From positions 10,433,363 through 10,497,362 of the forward strand of contig NC_080058.1 of NCBI RefSeq assembly GCF_026212465.1: 64,000 bases of DNA, written 5' to 3'. Made by a program: the position numbers and the translations under genes. The DNA comes from Amaranthus tricolor (lineage: Eukaryota; Streptophyta; Magnoliopsida; Caryophyllales; Amaranthaceae). The notes beneath the pieces are model-generated. The model saw only the letters and a program-made list of their open reading frames with translations. It had not been told where the DNA came from and ran no database searches. Shown here in pieces: positions 36,352-49,300 of the stretch (within the stretch, counting starts at the first letter, position 1; the number at the start of each line of letters is the position of its first letter).

Positions 36352-36781
36352 TTAAGCAATTTAACAAAAGAAAAATAAAAAAATAAGCTTCGAGTAAATT
36401 TAATTTTAAAAATAAGCGTTTTTATGTCCGAATCTAAGGTTAGGTATGCTCGCAGTTATTAACTGCGAACAAAAAAATTGGTCAAAATTGTTTGTTCACA
36501 GTTAGTAACTGCGAACAAAAGGGAGGCAATGTCATAACGTTAGAAGGGACGAAAAAAGTTGAAGTCATGTTTTTTTTTTTGTTTTTTCCGTCCTTCTAAC
36601 TTTATGACATTATCTCACTTTTGTTCGCTGTTATTAAGTGCGAACAAACAATTTTGACTTTTTTTGTTTGCAGTTATTAACTACGAATATACCTAACCTT
36701 AGGCACAAATATAAAAACGCTTATTTTTGGAATTAAGTTTACCCGAAACTCATTTTTTTATTTTTTTTAAAAATTGCTTAA
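36352..36781. mobile_element. Fold-back MITE, about 430 bp
   Basis: Nearly the whole element is an inverted repeat: TTAAGCAATTT at the left and AAATTGCTTAA at the right, AAATAAGCGTTTTTAT against ATAAAAACGCTTATTTTT, and doubled AGTTATTAACTGCGAACAAA motifs inside each arm. The loop is a T-rich tract near 36572. No gene and no clear target duplication. Confidence 0.75.
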
Positions 36782-37038
36782 TTGTTTTAAATTTTCTTTC
36801 AACCTTCCCCATATACAACCCTTATAGTGAAGAAAGCTCATTTGCTCACGTTTAGTTAATTCTCCCGAGTGAAAGACAATTAAAAGGTTTCATAAGACAT
36901 TTAAAAATGAAGATTCTAATTTAATGCTCGGGTTATGTATGGATGAAATGAAATCATTATAGTTTGATATGAAACACTAACTTGCAAAAACTAAGTGAAA
37001 CTTGATTCATTTGACATGAAACTTGGTATACAACCCTA

Positions 37039-37457
37039 CTCCTTCGTTCTCTAATGAAATTTCCACAAGAAATGTTTATGAGAATTAAGAAAAATAAAAT
37101 CTTTTAAATAGTGGGTATATTATTTTATTAAATAATAAATTTGATAGAGAAAAAGTGAGAATCATAAACATTAAAAATATTAAATGAAAATTAGTGAAAA
37201 AATATAGAAACCTCAACTAATAAAAAATATTTTTAAAAGGTGGAAAACATGTGGGAACCATAAAAAATATAAAAATATTAAAATGAAGTTAGTGGAAGAT
37301 ATGTGGGGGATCATAAGCATTATTATAATATTAAAATGAGGATAAACAAGGTTATTTTGTCCAAAATTTGTGATATAAATAGATTGATTTTTTATGGGAA
37401 CAATAATTGGAACATCCAAAAATAGAAAATGGGAATTTCATTAAGGAACAGGGAGAG
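37039..37457. mobile_element. Stowaway-type MITE
   Basis: Left end CTCCTTCGTTCTCTAATGAA and inverted right end CTCTCCCTGTTCCTTAATGA; both continue into AATTTCC/AATTCCC. TA duplications at 37037-37038 and 37458-37459. 419 bp with an internal direct repeat (AAAATGAAGTTAGTG / AAATGAAAATTAGTG). No gene. Confidence 0.8.
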
Positions 37458-37716
37458 TAGTTATTATAGTTTCGAAATTGTTAAGTTTGAAAAAATTGAA
37501 ATGGTGTGAATTACGTGTTAAGTGTCGCTTTAAGGGCTTTTTAAACGACTAACTTGTAAAAACTAGTTCAAACTTAATTAGTTCAACATGAAATTCTAAT
37601 TAGTACCCTTTATAGTTTTGAAATGGTGCGGCTTGAAAAATCAAAATAAATGTGGAATTACGTAATAAGTTTATATTTGAAGGCTTTTAAACCACTAACT
37701 TGTAGTAAAATAGTTT

Positions 37717-37968
37717 CAGCTAGTCTCTTGAGAGATCGTATCTTTAAGAAACGTATCTCAAGCCCAACCATTAAAGATTAATGCCTACTTACCGTATTCT
37801 TGATGCCTACTTACATTATCCTAAACGCTTACTTTTCATATTTTTAATTCCTACTTTCAATATCTTAAACGTCTACTTACTCTACTTACAATATTTTACA
37901 AAATATATAATTGGTCAACCCCATTAGAGATAGTCTCTCAAAAAGACCGTCTCTCACAAGAATTTCTG
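37717..37968. mobile_element. Mutator-like MITE (member e of the GAGACGGTCTC family)
   Basis: Ends CAGCTAGTCTCTTGAGAGAT and, inverted, CAGAAATTCTTGTGAGAGAC. Nine-base flanks AAATAGTTT (37708-37716) and AAATAGTTA (37969-37977) agree at eight of nine. The interior repeats CTACTTAC(C/A)(G/A)TATTC units. The ends are those of member b at 22598-22858. It lies about 370 bp upstream of the seven-transmembrane gene's first exon. Confidence 0.8.
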
Positions 37969-38339
37969 AAATAGTTACATTATTCTTAATGCCTTAGGTA
38001 TGGCATTGATGATCATTATAAATAAAAGAGTGCAAGCATTGTAAAAAATCCCACCTGATGATCAAAATTCGATGAGATAGTTACTATGGTTGCACTTTTT
38101 TATTTATGGTGACTACAACTAAAAAAACTATATTTTACAATTAAAATTCATATAAAAATTTCAAGGTTACTTTTAATTAATAATTAAAAAAAACTGGCAA
38201 CAAATATTTGTTTCTAGTAGCAATAAACAAGAGACTAATAAAAGAATAAAAAATGCCAACAAAAGAAGGCCATTAAACATTTTAAAAACAAAGAAAAAAT
38301 CAACAATGCCAGCCAATAAGAAGATATTAGAAGGAGGCA

Positions 38340-39997
38340 GGGAGAACTTTCCGGGTGGAGAGGGGTATACCCCACAACAGCCTACTTATCCACGTGGCAA
38401 CTCATAATTGGATAAAAGAGGTAAAACCATTCAATTACAAAACTACCCTTCCGAAGCCAAATAACAAAGTAGATTCGAAGCCTCCAAAACAAAAGGTTCG
38501 GGTACAACAAAGAAAACAGCTGGAGACAGGCTGTCAGCAACCCAGTTTCTCTCTACCCCTTTTTCCTCGTCCTCCTGTTTTAGTTTTCCCACTCTCTTCT
38601 TTCTTTCTCTCTCTACACAACCACTTTCTCTCTCTTCTTAACTGAGAAGACTTCAAGGAAGAAGAACGACAAAGCTTTTGTGGATCCTTATTTGACTAGC
38701 AGGTAATGTTTTCTAATTTGACGAGCGGATTAAATCTTTCTTTACATCTTCGATCTGATTTCGTCGTCTTCTTTTTTTGTTAAAATAGGTTTTTTTTTTG
38801 TACAATGTCTAAACCTAGGGTTTTTGTAGTTATGATTCTCTGATCTTTTCGCTGTTCTATTGTTATTTACTTGTTTATTTTTCTAACTTGATTTCTTATA
38901 ATCAAGAGTACAGTAATTGTTATTTTAATTTTAGGAAGAAATTATATATATGGTGGTTATACTTTGAGAGTTTTCGAAGCATATTGAGAGAGTGATGGAT
39001 AAATCATGATTTTTAAGTGAGGAGTTGTTGGTGGTGTATTGTGTATATTGCCGACGGTTTTCCGGAGGAATTCTGTATATTGATGAGAAATTTGAGGTTT
39101 GAATGATTGGATTGAATGGATGATAGTGGAATATTTGTTTTGATGTGAGCGATTCCGGCCTTGAGTTGGATTAATCCTCGTCTTTACTTTGATTAGCTGT
39201 TATGAGAAGAGTACGGAAGAGTTTTGCTGTAGAACTGATGGAAGATTTTGGTGTAGCTTTTTTAACGTGTGGATTATTATTAGCATAGAAGTAAGGAGTA
39301 CTTTGTTGGATTGTTCTGAGATGTGAGAACTCAAGTGAAGATTTTTGCTGTAGAAGTAGAGCAATGTTTTGGATGTGGGATCATAGTGCATGGATTAGGG
39401 TTACCAAGGAGTAACGAGGATTTGTAGTTTCAAAAAAAGAGAGTTACGAGGATTTGTGAGTGCCAATGACTGGTGTATTTTGTCTTTGGTCCCAAGTTAA
39501 TAAGAAGAATTTACTGTAATTCTGAATAAGAAAAGGCGCGAACAGGCTTTTGGGTTGAAGATACTGTATTTTCATTTGAACATTTGTATGTTTTTGATCG
39601 TGATAGCTCAAAAGCAAAGGTGTTATGTCAATTACATTATATTTGAGTATTGATTGATCTGCAAACTTATATGTAAGCTTGATTTAACTCCGAAGTGAGC
39701 TTATTACTTTGTTAAAGCACTTATGCTTTCCTTTGTGCTTGAACCTAATTTGGTTGATAAGGATGCTAGTAACTGCACCGTGATATATGTATATTTCACA
39801 TTTGCTGACAATGTTGGTTCTCTGTCATCTGCTCAGTTTATTAAATAGTACTTAGATCATCTACGTCATAGGAAATTAAAAAGATTTTGCGATCTATTAT
39901 TATGGACTTATTGTTTGACTCCTATTGTCGTTGCTGTTTTCTTTTGAAATGGTAATGCAGTTGATTTATACTTTTGGTTCATATATGTTTTGTTCAG
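38340..39997 (+). promoter_or_regulatory. 5' UTR exon and 5' UTR intron of the seven-transmembrane protein gene
   Basis: A CT-rich leader (about 38525-38645, with CTCTCTCTTCTTAACTG) is typical of plant 5' UTRs. A donor AG|GTAATG at 38702/38703 and an acceptor TTGTTCAG|GTG at 39997/39998 define a 1,295-bp leader intron, T-rich in the usual plant manner. The transcription start is not fixed; no TATA box is obvious. Leader introns often raise expression of plant genes; that role here is an inference. Confidence 0.6.
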
Positions 39998-40157
39998 GTG
40001 TTTTGATTTGAATCAAATGAAGATGCCTGTTTGATACACACTGACAAGAGAGCATAGGTTGATTGCTACTAAATTTTCATTCCATTGAGCTATACATCAT
40101 TCTTGCCACCGAAAGGTCCTGGTAAATTTTACCCTGGTTACTGGTGCTGAAGGGTTT

Positions 40158-40220
40158 ATGTCACTTGATGCTGCTAAAGTTGCTCAATCTCATATTGAGA
40201 AGAGAGCTTTGGCTTTATAG
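40158..40220 (+). promoter_or_regulatory. Upstream ORF of 20 codons in the leader of the seven-transmembrane gene
   Basis: An ATG at 40158 opens a 20-residue frame (MSLDAAKVAQSHIEKRALAL) that stops at 40218-40220, 60 bp before the main ATG. A five-codon upstream frame also starts at 40017, and another out-of-frame ATG lies at 40241. If these lie in the mature leader they should lower initiation at 40281 or make it depend on reinitiation. Confidence 0.5.
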
Positions 40221-40280
40221 GAGGTCCTTTTGTTGTCTCCATGCTGGCGGAGAGCATGCGTGGAATTTGTTCTTCGGGTA

Positions 40281-41510
40281 ATGCCCCTGACCAGTCAAGC
40301 CGTCGATGCACTCGGTGTGGTGACAATTTCTCTAGTGGTTTTTTTGGTAGTTTCTGGCCTGCTCTGCATACTATACTTACTGTACTTCCGTGCTCGTATT
40401 CAGAGATCTGAGTTACGTCTACTTGGTTACTTCAACGGACCTTGGATAGTTCGAATCATTCTTATTTTGTTTGGAATATGTTGGGGCTTTGGTGAAGTTG
40501 TGCGGTTAAGTTTCTTTAGAAGGAAGGGTAAAGTTTTTCATTCTCTAACGCAAAGATGGCAGGAAGACATATGCAAGTTATACATTCTATCGAATCTGGG
40601 GTTCACAGAACCATGCCTCTTTCTCATAATGTCTTTTCTCCTACGTGCATCCCTGCATTGGAGAGGGACAGGTATACTAAATTGGAAATGGAACTTCAAG
40701 ACAATTGGTTATGTTCTGCTTTATTGCTTCCCCATCTTCATTTTGGATCTCCTTGTTGTCATAGTTGCCCCCAAATTCCGACATGGAAAGATTAAAGTAC
40801 TGAGAAAATTGCCGGAAATATTTACCAGGGCATATTTGTCATCCAATGTATCTGACCAACCCGTTATTGCTTGCACTTATCCCTTGCTGTGTACAATACT
40901 CCATGGACTGTTTGCCATCGTTCTAACCACATACCTGTTGATTCTCGGGAGGCGAATGGTTGTTTCAGTCATCAACAAAGGGCTGCAGAGGAGAGTTTAC
41001 ATACTTATATTTGTAGTTTTAAGTTTCTTACCTTTGAGGGTTCTTTTGCTTGGGTTTTCAGTTTTGGCTAGGCATGAGCATTTTCTTCTTGAAGCTCTTG
41101 CTTTTTCAAGTTTTCTTGTGCTTTTATCTTGTATTGTAGTTGGTATTTTTATGCTTGTTTTCTTACCTGTCAAAGATTCTTTAGCCCTTAATAGGGGTCT
41201 GGGGTCGTGGGGTTTAGAGGGAGGAAGATTCTACACATCCGAGGACTATGCTGATTCTGTCTATCTTATTGCTGCTAATCAGAGTCATCTTGCGACCAGC
41301 ACAGCTACTACGACTCTGGGGAGAAACTCGGATGCCTCAACAAAACGGGGTTCCATTTCATTCCGGACTATGGTCAAAGATGAAGCTTCTTCTACGGGTG
41401 GAGGTGTATACGAGGAAGAAATGAATACATTTTCCCCAGGCTTTAGGCTGTTGTCAACTTCGTCTCCTGGTTCCCCAGCTGCCCTACACATGAAACTTCC
41501 ATCCTCGTAG
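40281..41510 (+). CDS. Plant seven-transmembrane protein of unknown function
   Basis: A single uninterrupted coding exon of 409 residues. I chose the ATG at 40281 (MPLTSQAVDALG); the frame is open 51 bp further upstream but has no in-frame ATG there. Seven hydrophobic segments lie at about residues 11-36, 55-75, 100-121, 141-163, 198-222, 239-262 and 269-296, separated by basic loops (RKGK, KFRHGK, RKLPE). A Ser/Thr-rich soluble tail of about 110 residues follows (SSTGGGVYEEEMNTF, LLSTSSPGSPAAL). Conserved-looking features are GYFNGPWIVR and SNLGFTEPCLF. This resembles a plant-specific multi-pass family for which I know no assigned reaction. A receptor-like topology is seen but a receptor role is not shown. 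The 3' UTR runs from 41511 past 41620 (AATAAGG at about 41618). Confidence 0.85.
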   Translation: MPLTSQAVDALGVVTISLVVFLVVSGLLCILYLLYFRARIQRSELRLLGYFNGPWIVRIILILFGICWGFGEVVRLSFFRRKGKVFHSLTQRWQEDICKLYILSNLGFTEPCLFLIMSFLLRASLHWRGTGILNWKWNFKTIGYVLLYCFPIFILDLLVVIVAPKFRHGKIKVLRKLPEIFTRAYLSSNVSDQPVIACTYPLLCTILHGLFAIVLTTYLLILGRRMVVSVINKGLQRRVYILIFVVLSFLPLRVLLLGFSVLARHEHFLLEALAFSSFLVLLSCIVVGIFMLVFLPVKDSLALNRGLGSWGLEGGRFYTSEDYADSVYLIAANQSHLATSTATTTLGRNSDASTKRGSISFRTMVKDEASSTGGGVYEEEMNTFSPGFRLLSTSSPGSPAALHMKLPSS

Positions 41511-41779
41511 TTTTGAGGGTCTAATTGGGGGAGAAGAAAGGCAGAAGAGAAGCTTTTTTTCTTAGTTCTCTTGTCTTGTTTAAAAGGGTGCTCTTTTGTA
41601 AGAGCTATTTCTGACAATGAATAAGGCTATCTGTTCATAGAACCAAGGAAATGCTTACCCCCTTCAGCTAGATAGATATCTTATTAATTTTTGTTTCTGC
41701 TTTCATTTACGTTTAATTGTTGTTAGTTGATGAATTGCTTGAACTGAAGAGTTTTTATTATATTTGTTCTTTTGGATGT

Positions 41780-42198
41780 TGAAAGTTAACAGAATGACTA
41801 AAATTCACTACAGTAATTATAATTAGTTATCTATTATGCTGAATAGTTTTGGATGAAGAGATTAGCAAGAGGGAAATCGTCAACTGAGACAATGGTGTTG
41901 AATGATTTGAGTTGTGCTGAATTTTTTGTTGTAATATGGTGGTGGCGGTGGCGGAGAAGGTGAAGAACTGAGGAAGAATGGATAAAGCAGCCATATTGTC
42001 TGAATGCTAACAGAAGGACATGGTGGACTAACATCCTGCACCGAATTAAGAGTTAAAAGACTAATTTAACTCTACAATTAAATGTGTTGTTTTGTCACTT
42101 TTTCTTTGGAAGGTAAGTCCCTTTCTTTTTAATTTGGATTTTGATGACTGAGATGCCTAGGAGGTGGGTGGAACTATGGAAAGGAGGAAGGGGACAAG
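41780..42198. other. Sequence between the convergent genes, no gene recognised
   Basis: Includes a short GGTGGCGGTGGCGG patch near 41938. Nothing else supported. Confidence 0.4.
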
Positions 42199-42743
42199 TA
42201 GAGGTGTTCAAAATAGATTCGACGATTTGATATTTGTTTGCCTTAATAGAATTTGATTCTACACGACTTTAAATGATTTTACAATTATGTTGGTAGAATC
42301 TTATGATTCTAATTACAATAAAATTTGTAAAGGTAGAATCATAATATGATTTTACGATTTAGCGATCCAATTCTACAAATTTATTCTTAATTTTATTAAT
42401 TTTTCTTATGTATCATCTTTCATTAATTTTTTATTCGATTTAACGATCCAACATCATCATTTTTAAAAATTAAATTTCTTCAATGGTACGAAGATTCAAA
42501 ATAATTACTAATTGTTTTTTCATTTCATTCTAAAAAATGAAATGAATGTAACTTTAATTTATGAAATTAAACCTTTGAGATAAAAATATTATGACTACAT
42601 AGCAAATTTAGATTTATTATAGAATCTTACAATCCTATGATTCGATTCTACCGATTCGATTCTACCCCTCTAAACTATTGTAATTAGAATCTCGATTTTT
42701 ACAATTTTTGAAATCGACCTATTAATCCAAATAAACACCTCTA
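42199..42743. mobile_element. MITE with TAGAGGTGTT ends
   Basis: Left TAGAGGTGTTCAAAATAGATT-type end (first 20 bases TAGAGGTGTTCAAAATAGAT) and inverted right end TAGAGGTGTTTATTTGGATT. Inside, inverted copies of GATTCTA/TAGAATC recur (for example 42251, 42295, 42330, 42640, 42660). TAG(A/G)GGTGTTCA ends are seen in hAT-derived MITEs, but no 8-bp duplication is found. No gene. Confidence 0.6.
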
Positions 42744-43305
42744 GAAGGATGGATGGTAGTAGGGAGGGGAAAAGAGAATGACTTTTGAATATTATATTTT
42801 ACCTTTTTAGAATTTTTATTTCTTTTTTTTTTTGTTTTATAACTGACCCGAGTAACTATTACTATTGGACAACATTATTCTTGGGCAAGAGGTCAAATAG
42901 TTAAATTATTCAAAATTAATTAAAAATTAAAATTATTGTAAAAAAATCATTAAATATTGCATTATTTTTAGACAGTTTTCCTTTATAAAAGACTGTAGAA
43001 AAGGATGGATACTTGAAACTTCAAAGCCAGAGTTGAGGCCTTGATCATTAATCATTCGACAGTATCAACAGACCTGTTCATTCTCTACATATCTACAAAC
43101 CAAGCTTTAAAATTTCATTAAAAATAATATAAAAAAGTATTTTGATACATAAACTATGAACACAAGCCTTCAAATCAATAACTTCTCTTTGCTTGGAATA
43201 TTCTCCACAAATATCGCTCAGCCTTTCATTACGATCACAGAAACACTAAGCTCTTAGTTAATTACCAAGATTGATGGGAAAGTTACAAACAAATTTAATC
43301 GATGA

Positions 43306-46300
43306 CTAACGTTCACGATTGATGAAACGAGATACTCTTTCTATTTCCTTCATGATCATTTCCTTTTCCTCTTCAAATTGTTCATCCTCGGTACCTATGA
43401 AAACAATCAAGTTAATGCAATTAAATTTGGGAACTTCAGAATACATCATCATCATGCCTAATGTATCCTGCTCATAGAAAAACTATGATCAGGATCTGGG
43501 GAGGGAAGGAAGACGACAACTCATACCCATAAAGAGAGTGCGGTCAAAGAGTCCCTCGGCACAAGAAAAGAACTTCAGAATACGCCTCATCCATATTATT
43601 ATACATTAGGGTGAAAGGAATACGTCTAACCTTTTCCGACAGAAAGATTGCGTAAAAGATCTAACAATTTCTCACAATTTTTTGCCAAGATGATTTTGAT
43701 TTCATGTGTCTTGTTAGGGTTTGCCACAAACACCTGAAAGATAAATAGTGTATCAGGATTGATGACCACCACAATAATACAGAAAGCAAATGTAAATTCC
43801 AAAGACAAAAATAAGCACCTTGAATATGTGGAAAGCAGAAAGCTGGATATTTTTACTTGAATCCTGTTCAAATAAAAAAATAATTTATACAAATTAACTT
43901 CAATCATTGATCATTAATTTATAAAATTACTAATATCAGATCAGCTTATAATTTCGATGCGAGAACAGCCACAGGGTCTATGTATAAAACACTTGCAATA
44001 AATGCCGAACCTTCGTCAACAATCTGATGGATGTCTAGGTTTGTCTTATACGAATTAACCCCATCACTCGCTAGCTCGGTTGCTTAGAGATTGCACCATT
44101 GACCAAAAATGCGATGTTTTGTGTTCTGTAGAACGATCTACAATGGATGGATATTCTAGCAGATTGACACATTTTACAATCAAGCAAACAGAGAATAACA
44201 TCTACCTATTTTAGCTTGAGCTTATTCGAAAGGAACAGAATGTAAGCCATGGCATGATGGCATAAAATTAAAGTGGCTAAACATTTTAATCGGAAAGAAT
44301 GTTACTAAAAGCATGCAGAATCTTATAAAATTAGCTTGAATCATGGCAAAAAGGTGAAAGTAAAACCACTTGCTGCTACATGCATAGCACTAAAAAGCAA
44401 AAACTCTAGTCTTAGTAAACAGTTAAAAGTCACCCCTTTTTTCTATGACTGTCTAATTAGCTTTTCAGGCACATTAACAAAAGTGAAGTAAACAAGTTCC
44501 AATAAAACAATGCATTGAATGTATAGAAACCAGAAAGAGGAGAAGGGGGGGGTTCAGAAAAGAATCAAGGAAAAACATCACACAATAAAACGAGGACGCT
44601 TGCTACAAGGAGTATTTCAAAACCAACGCAATAATAAATATATATACATGTCTAATATATGCAATTGCCCGCCCATAATATCAACTATGGGGGTCAAACA
44701 AAAAATAAGAGGGGCCATGACACTTTTTGCTAAAGGTTTTTAATTTTTTTTTACAATTTTCTTAAGAAATTCATTGTAATTTATACTTTACGGTGGGGCC
44801 TGGGCCATAGTGTAGAAATACAGTTAACAATCGCGATCGCGGTAACGGAACGATAATGCGGTAATGGGAGTGATGTGGTTAGCGTAACGCCTAAATATTG
44901 GTTCAATCATAAGATGTCCCTTTGTACGACCCAAAACGCGGTTTTTTCACACCTTTACAACGCGGGAAATATTGGTTCATTTGTTTTGAAAACCTTTGCA
45001 ACGCGACCGATGCGATGTTACCTTGTTTTACACTATGGTCCAGGCGCTCCCATGTCTAGGTTGAACATAAATCAACAATGGACATTAACAACCAAAATTT
45101 TAAACTTAATACCTTAAGTAATGTCATGATGACTTTCAGGTAACGTATTTCGAGGATGTATTGCTTCATAATATGTGAATTTGGTGGCTCCAAAAGAAAA
45201 TCTGAGAGGAGCTACTATCCATCAACAGCAAACTTTTAGCATGCAAACAGCACAAAAATTCTTAATTATGTTCAAAATTCAGAGGAAAAATTACACGACG
45301 AACCTTAAGTGATTGTCTTCTTGTCACATAGTTCTCTGATGTCAAAAGCTTTTCGTACATTTCAAAGAACTAAAAACGATAGAAGTTGACTAGAATGAAT
45401 AGTTAAATAACAATGTAATTTAAAAGGTCCCGACTTACCCCTATAAATGCTGGACAAAATCTTATTTACGAGAGCAATCGGAAGTTGAAACACAACCCTA
45501 CCTCATTATAGTGAGAAGTCAGATAATCAGCAACTTCTTTACTATGTTTAGTAAGCAGATCCTGCCATAGATTTTTGTTAACAGTCACAAAGAAGCAGAA
45601 GTTCATACACATGTGTAGACAAATGCCAACTCATTAATCACCTTGAATGTGGTGAATGCATCGGACGCAACATCAAAGTTGGGAAGCTCTACATACTTGA
45701 AGAACAACTCAAAGCTGGTGGACTCTAATATATATCTGAAAGAATACTATAAAAAAGATACCTCAGAAAAAATCTTTGAAAAGGACCTGAAACCGATTGC
45801 AAAGGAAATTTGTTTTTTTTTTTTTTTTTTGAAAAAAACCTGATAAACACCAAATGTTGTAAGGAACAAGTTAAAAACCAAAGCATATCAATTAGCATCA
45901 CCTAAGAAACCGCAGGTCATCATCTTGGCTACTCATAGAGACATAAACATGAAGGAGCAAAAACCAAAGAACTTGTAGAAAAGGAAAGGAGGGTATTGTG
46001 CATGGTTAGCCCGAAGGTCTACAAAGAGGCATGCAAACTAATCAAGTTGAATAGGTTGAAATAACCTGTTGTGTGGGAAGTTTTGGTATTAATTTACTTT
46101 CAAAAGACGCAACAACATATCTTATTTGAGCAAACTTTGTCTAGCATTTGAATCTAATACCAAGGTAATCGCATGAACACAAACTGCGATTACAATATGC
46201 TCTATTCCACAGGTACGACTCAAAGCAAGTAAAAAAAGGAAATTTAACTTCTAATTTTCAACCCATGCTCCTTCGTTTTTTCCTTTTGCATAGTGCCCAC

Positions 46301-49300
46301 TGCCATGACTATTCTAAAAGATTTTAGGACTCGATCATTGTAAAAGCAAGACAATCATATAAAGAAAGCCAGGAATCAAAGAGCATGGGCTTGAAAAGAC
46401 ACATTTATTGTTTAGAAAACACCATACACGTAACACTGATGCAGCCTAAAGGAGTCGCCAGGTGATGCACCCAGTGAATGAAACATTAAGACTTTAACAG
46501 CCAGTCAAAAACTGTCGCTGCTCGCTACAAGCTTTTATGCCTACTTCAGCCAGTGGCGGATCCAGGGTTCAAAGTCCCCTAGGGCACCAACGAATTGACG
46601 AAATTTTGTCAGAGGTTCGTTTGTAAAATTAACAACTAAAATATTTTTTATTTCGGAAAAATGACTTATAGAAACGCAATAATATCAATACAAAGCCAAA
46701 GCACTATAAAAGGTAACGAAAGAACTACAATTGTTCAAATTTACAATGAAAACATAGTCCAACAAAATGAAATATAAAGTAACGAACAAAGTACAATTGT
46801 TCTCGCCTAATTTTCATATATTGGAATCAATGTACAATAGCATCAATTATTCAATTATTCAAAAAATATAAACAAAAAAAAATCAAGAACTATTCAATCA
46901 TTCAAGATTAACAAATACATTTACATTGTAACAAAATTATTCAAAGAACATAAAAAAAAATCAAGAAATAACATTCTAAAAAAAATTCAAGAATCAAGAT
47001 TAAGATAGATCATCAAGATTCAAGATTAAGATTAAAGATTAAACCATAAAGATTAAAATTCTGATTTTGTCATTTCATTTTCGAAATTTATCATCAAAAC
47101 ATGATTTATTTCACAAAAATAATTGCAGGAAGAAAATTATACTTGCAGGGAGTAGCATAAGTCATCAGGTGTGCATTCATTGCTTTTGAACTTTCCCTTA
47201 GATGCAGATTCAATGAAGCTCAATATACCACTAAAAGAAACATCTATTCCCTTTACTGCATATGGAAGATCTATAAATTTTTCCCCTTTCTTAGAAAGTT
47301 GTTTAAGAACAAAATAAGGAAATCAATTTTAGGTTATGAAATCAATTTTAAGGTTTTGTTTAGGCTTAAGGACGTGAAAAAGGAGACCACTGGGCAGCGG
47401 CAGGTGGCAGGGATGGACGGCCTTCGGCAGGTGGCTGGCTGGAGGTGACAGTAGCAGGTGGGCGGCGGCAGCAAGTGCAGGCGGCAGCAGTTGTATTTAG
47501 AGTTTTATTTTTTTAGAGAGAGAATTGAGTATATTTAGGGGTTTTCATTTTCTAAAATCTTGAGAATGAAAATCGCGTTTCACCCCCACTTTAGATTTTT
47601 TTTTTAATTTCGCCTGGGGCACGTGCCCGGAGAGGCCCATACATAGATCCTCCTATGACTTCAGCATATGAAGATGAAACCTTTCATACCATGCATCTTT
47701 GATTTCATGATCATAGTGCAAAATCTCGATGTTTGAGGGAGAAACATTTTTCGTGAGAATGTGGATTGTCTTGAAGTTCCATCGGCCTATATTTCGGTTA
47801 GGGTAAACTCAAAAACCTCTATAGTAGATCGTGATACGATAAAGTGGGCTATGTTTTTGCAATATTATCTAGATACGGAATTGTGGAGCGTAATGCTCCC
47901 AAGACCCAAATACATCTACTTTTCCATTTGAACAATTCAAAACCAACATGAGCCATGGCAACAGTGCCTTAATACAAAATCATGTTGCAATTTAACTAAA
48001 AGAGATTGGAAAATATCCTAGTACCAAGTGCCGTGTAGTTAAGGCAAGAAAATGTTCACATGTAGAATCTTGTTCTCTAACATGTGGTCTCTCCATGCAT
48101 GGAATGGAATGCACAACTCGGGAACAACATGCACTTATGCCTTTGACTGCTTTGAAGGTTTGGAGTCAAGATTTCTTTTCTCATAAAACTAGATACACCA
48201 TTTTACAAGTCGGTACCAAAACATCAGATCAACCATGCACAACTTTCAATAAGGCATATATTACGAACCACTTTTGCAGTCGATGTAGATAGTTTTGCAA
48301 TTAAGCATCATCAATATTGCAAATGAGAAAACCTCAAAAGCCTTTATGATACAGTCACGATGCAGTGATGTTTGATAGATTTGAGTCAGAATTTGCCACA
48401 TCGGTTCCATGGGCAAATCATGATGAGTTTATTGATTCAATTTGTTGTGTCACCTATAAGGCTAGTCTTTTGGGATAAGCCCTCTCGTCAGATGTATAAC
48501 ATTGGTATCATAACCAACTCGAAGTGGTTGTATGGATTAAGCTACCCTAAACCAACGTGGTCATGTAGGCAGCTAATAAGACTTGTCCCATGTCGATTGT
48601 GTGGGCAACTAATGAGAAGTTTGTAGATCAAATGGACTTTCTCACCTACTAGGCTAGTATAATGATCTCTCTCGCTTCATTGTCGATATGTCGCAATATG
48701 GTTGTTACCCTCTCACAATTCCTCAAGAGTCAACCTATCATGGTGTTAGCTTAGATGTAATTATGTTTGTTACCAACAAAATAATTATGTTGGTTACCTA
48801 CAGAATAATTGTGTTGTTTGTAATTAACAAAATTAGTCATGGATCAAGTAAAGCATGAGGCACATAAAAGGATTGTCATAACCTTATTTTACAATTCTAC
48901 TACAACATATCTATTTCCATGTCACACCAACGCATAAATGATTTACATCAACTTAGGCATCATTTAATTTGACTCTCATTTTTAAAGGCGAAATTTTCTA
49001 CGAATACATTTTTTAAGGGAAACATAAACGTAGACTAGTTTTTTCTTTTTGTTCATTGTATAGTTATAAATTACCGAGAGAAAAAAAAAAACTTGATATT
49101 AAAGGGGGTTATATGCATGGGAGGAGGGGAAAAACATGGTAAGGAATGAATGAAAAATGAGGCCAACAATAGGAAAATGTTCTCAACTTCATTTTTAACT
49201 AGCGAAAGGTTCATGGGAAAATTATTTTACATTTAATATTAGTAAAGTAAACGAAACTACACCTAAAAGAAAGTTAGATGTATAAAAAGTTATCCTTCCA

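Noticed and set aside
40230..40280. N-terminal extension of the seven-transmembrane protein starting before 40281
   Set aside because: The open frame upstream has no ATG (it begins with TTG codons); plant translation should start at the ATG at 40281.
41285..41617. Minus-strand 110-residue open frame
   Set aside because: Antisense shadow of the C-terminal tail and 3' UTR of the seven-transmembrane gene.
48095..48626. Two open frames in MO25-like intron 4
   Set aside because: They fall in and next to the TRIM-like LTR sequence and have no protein similarity that I recognise.
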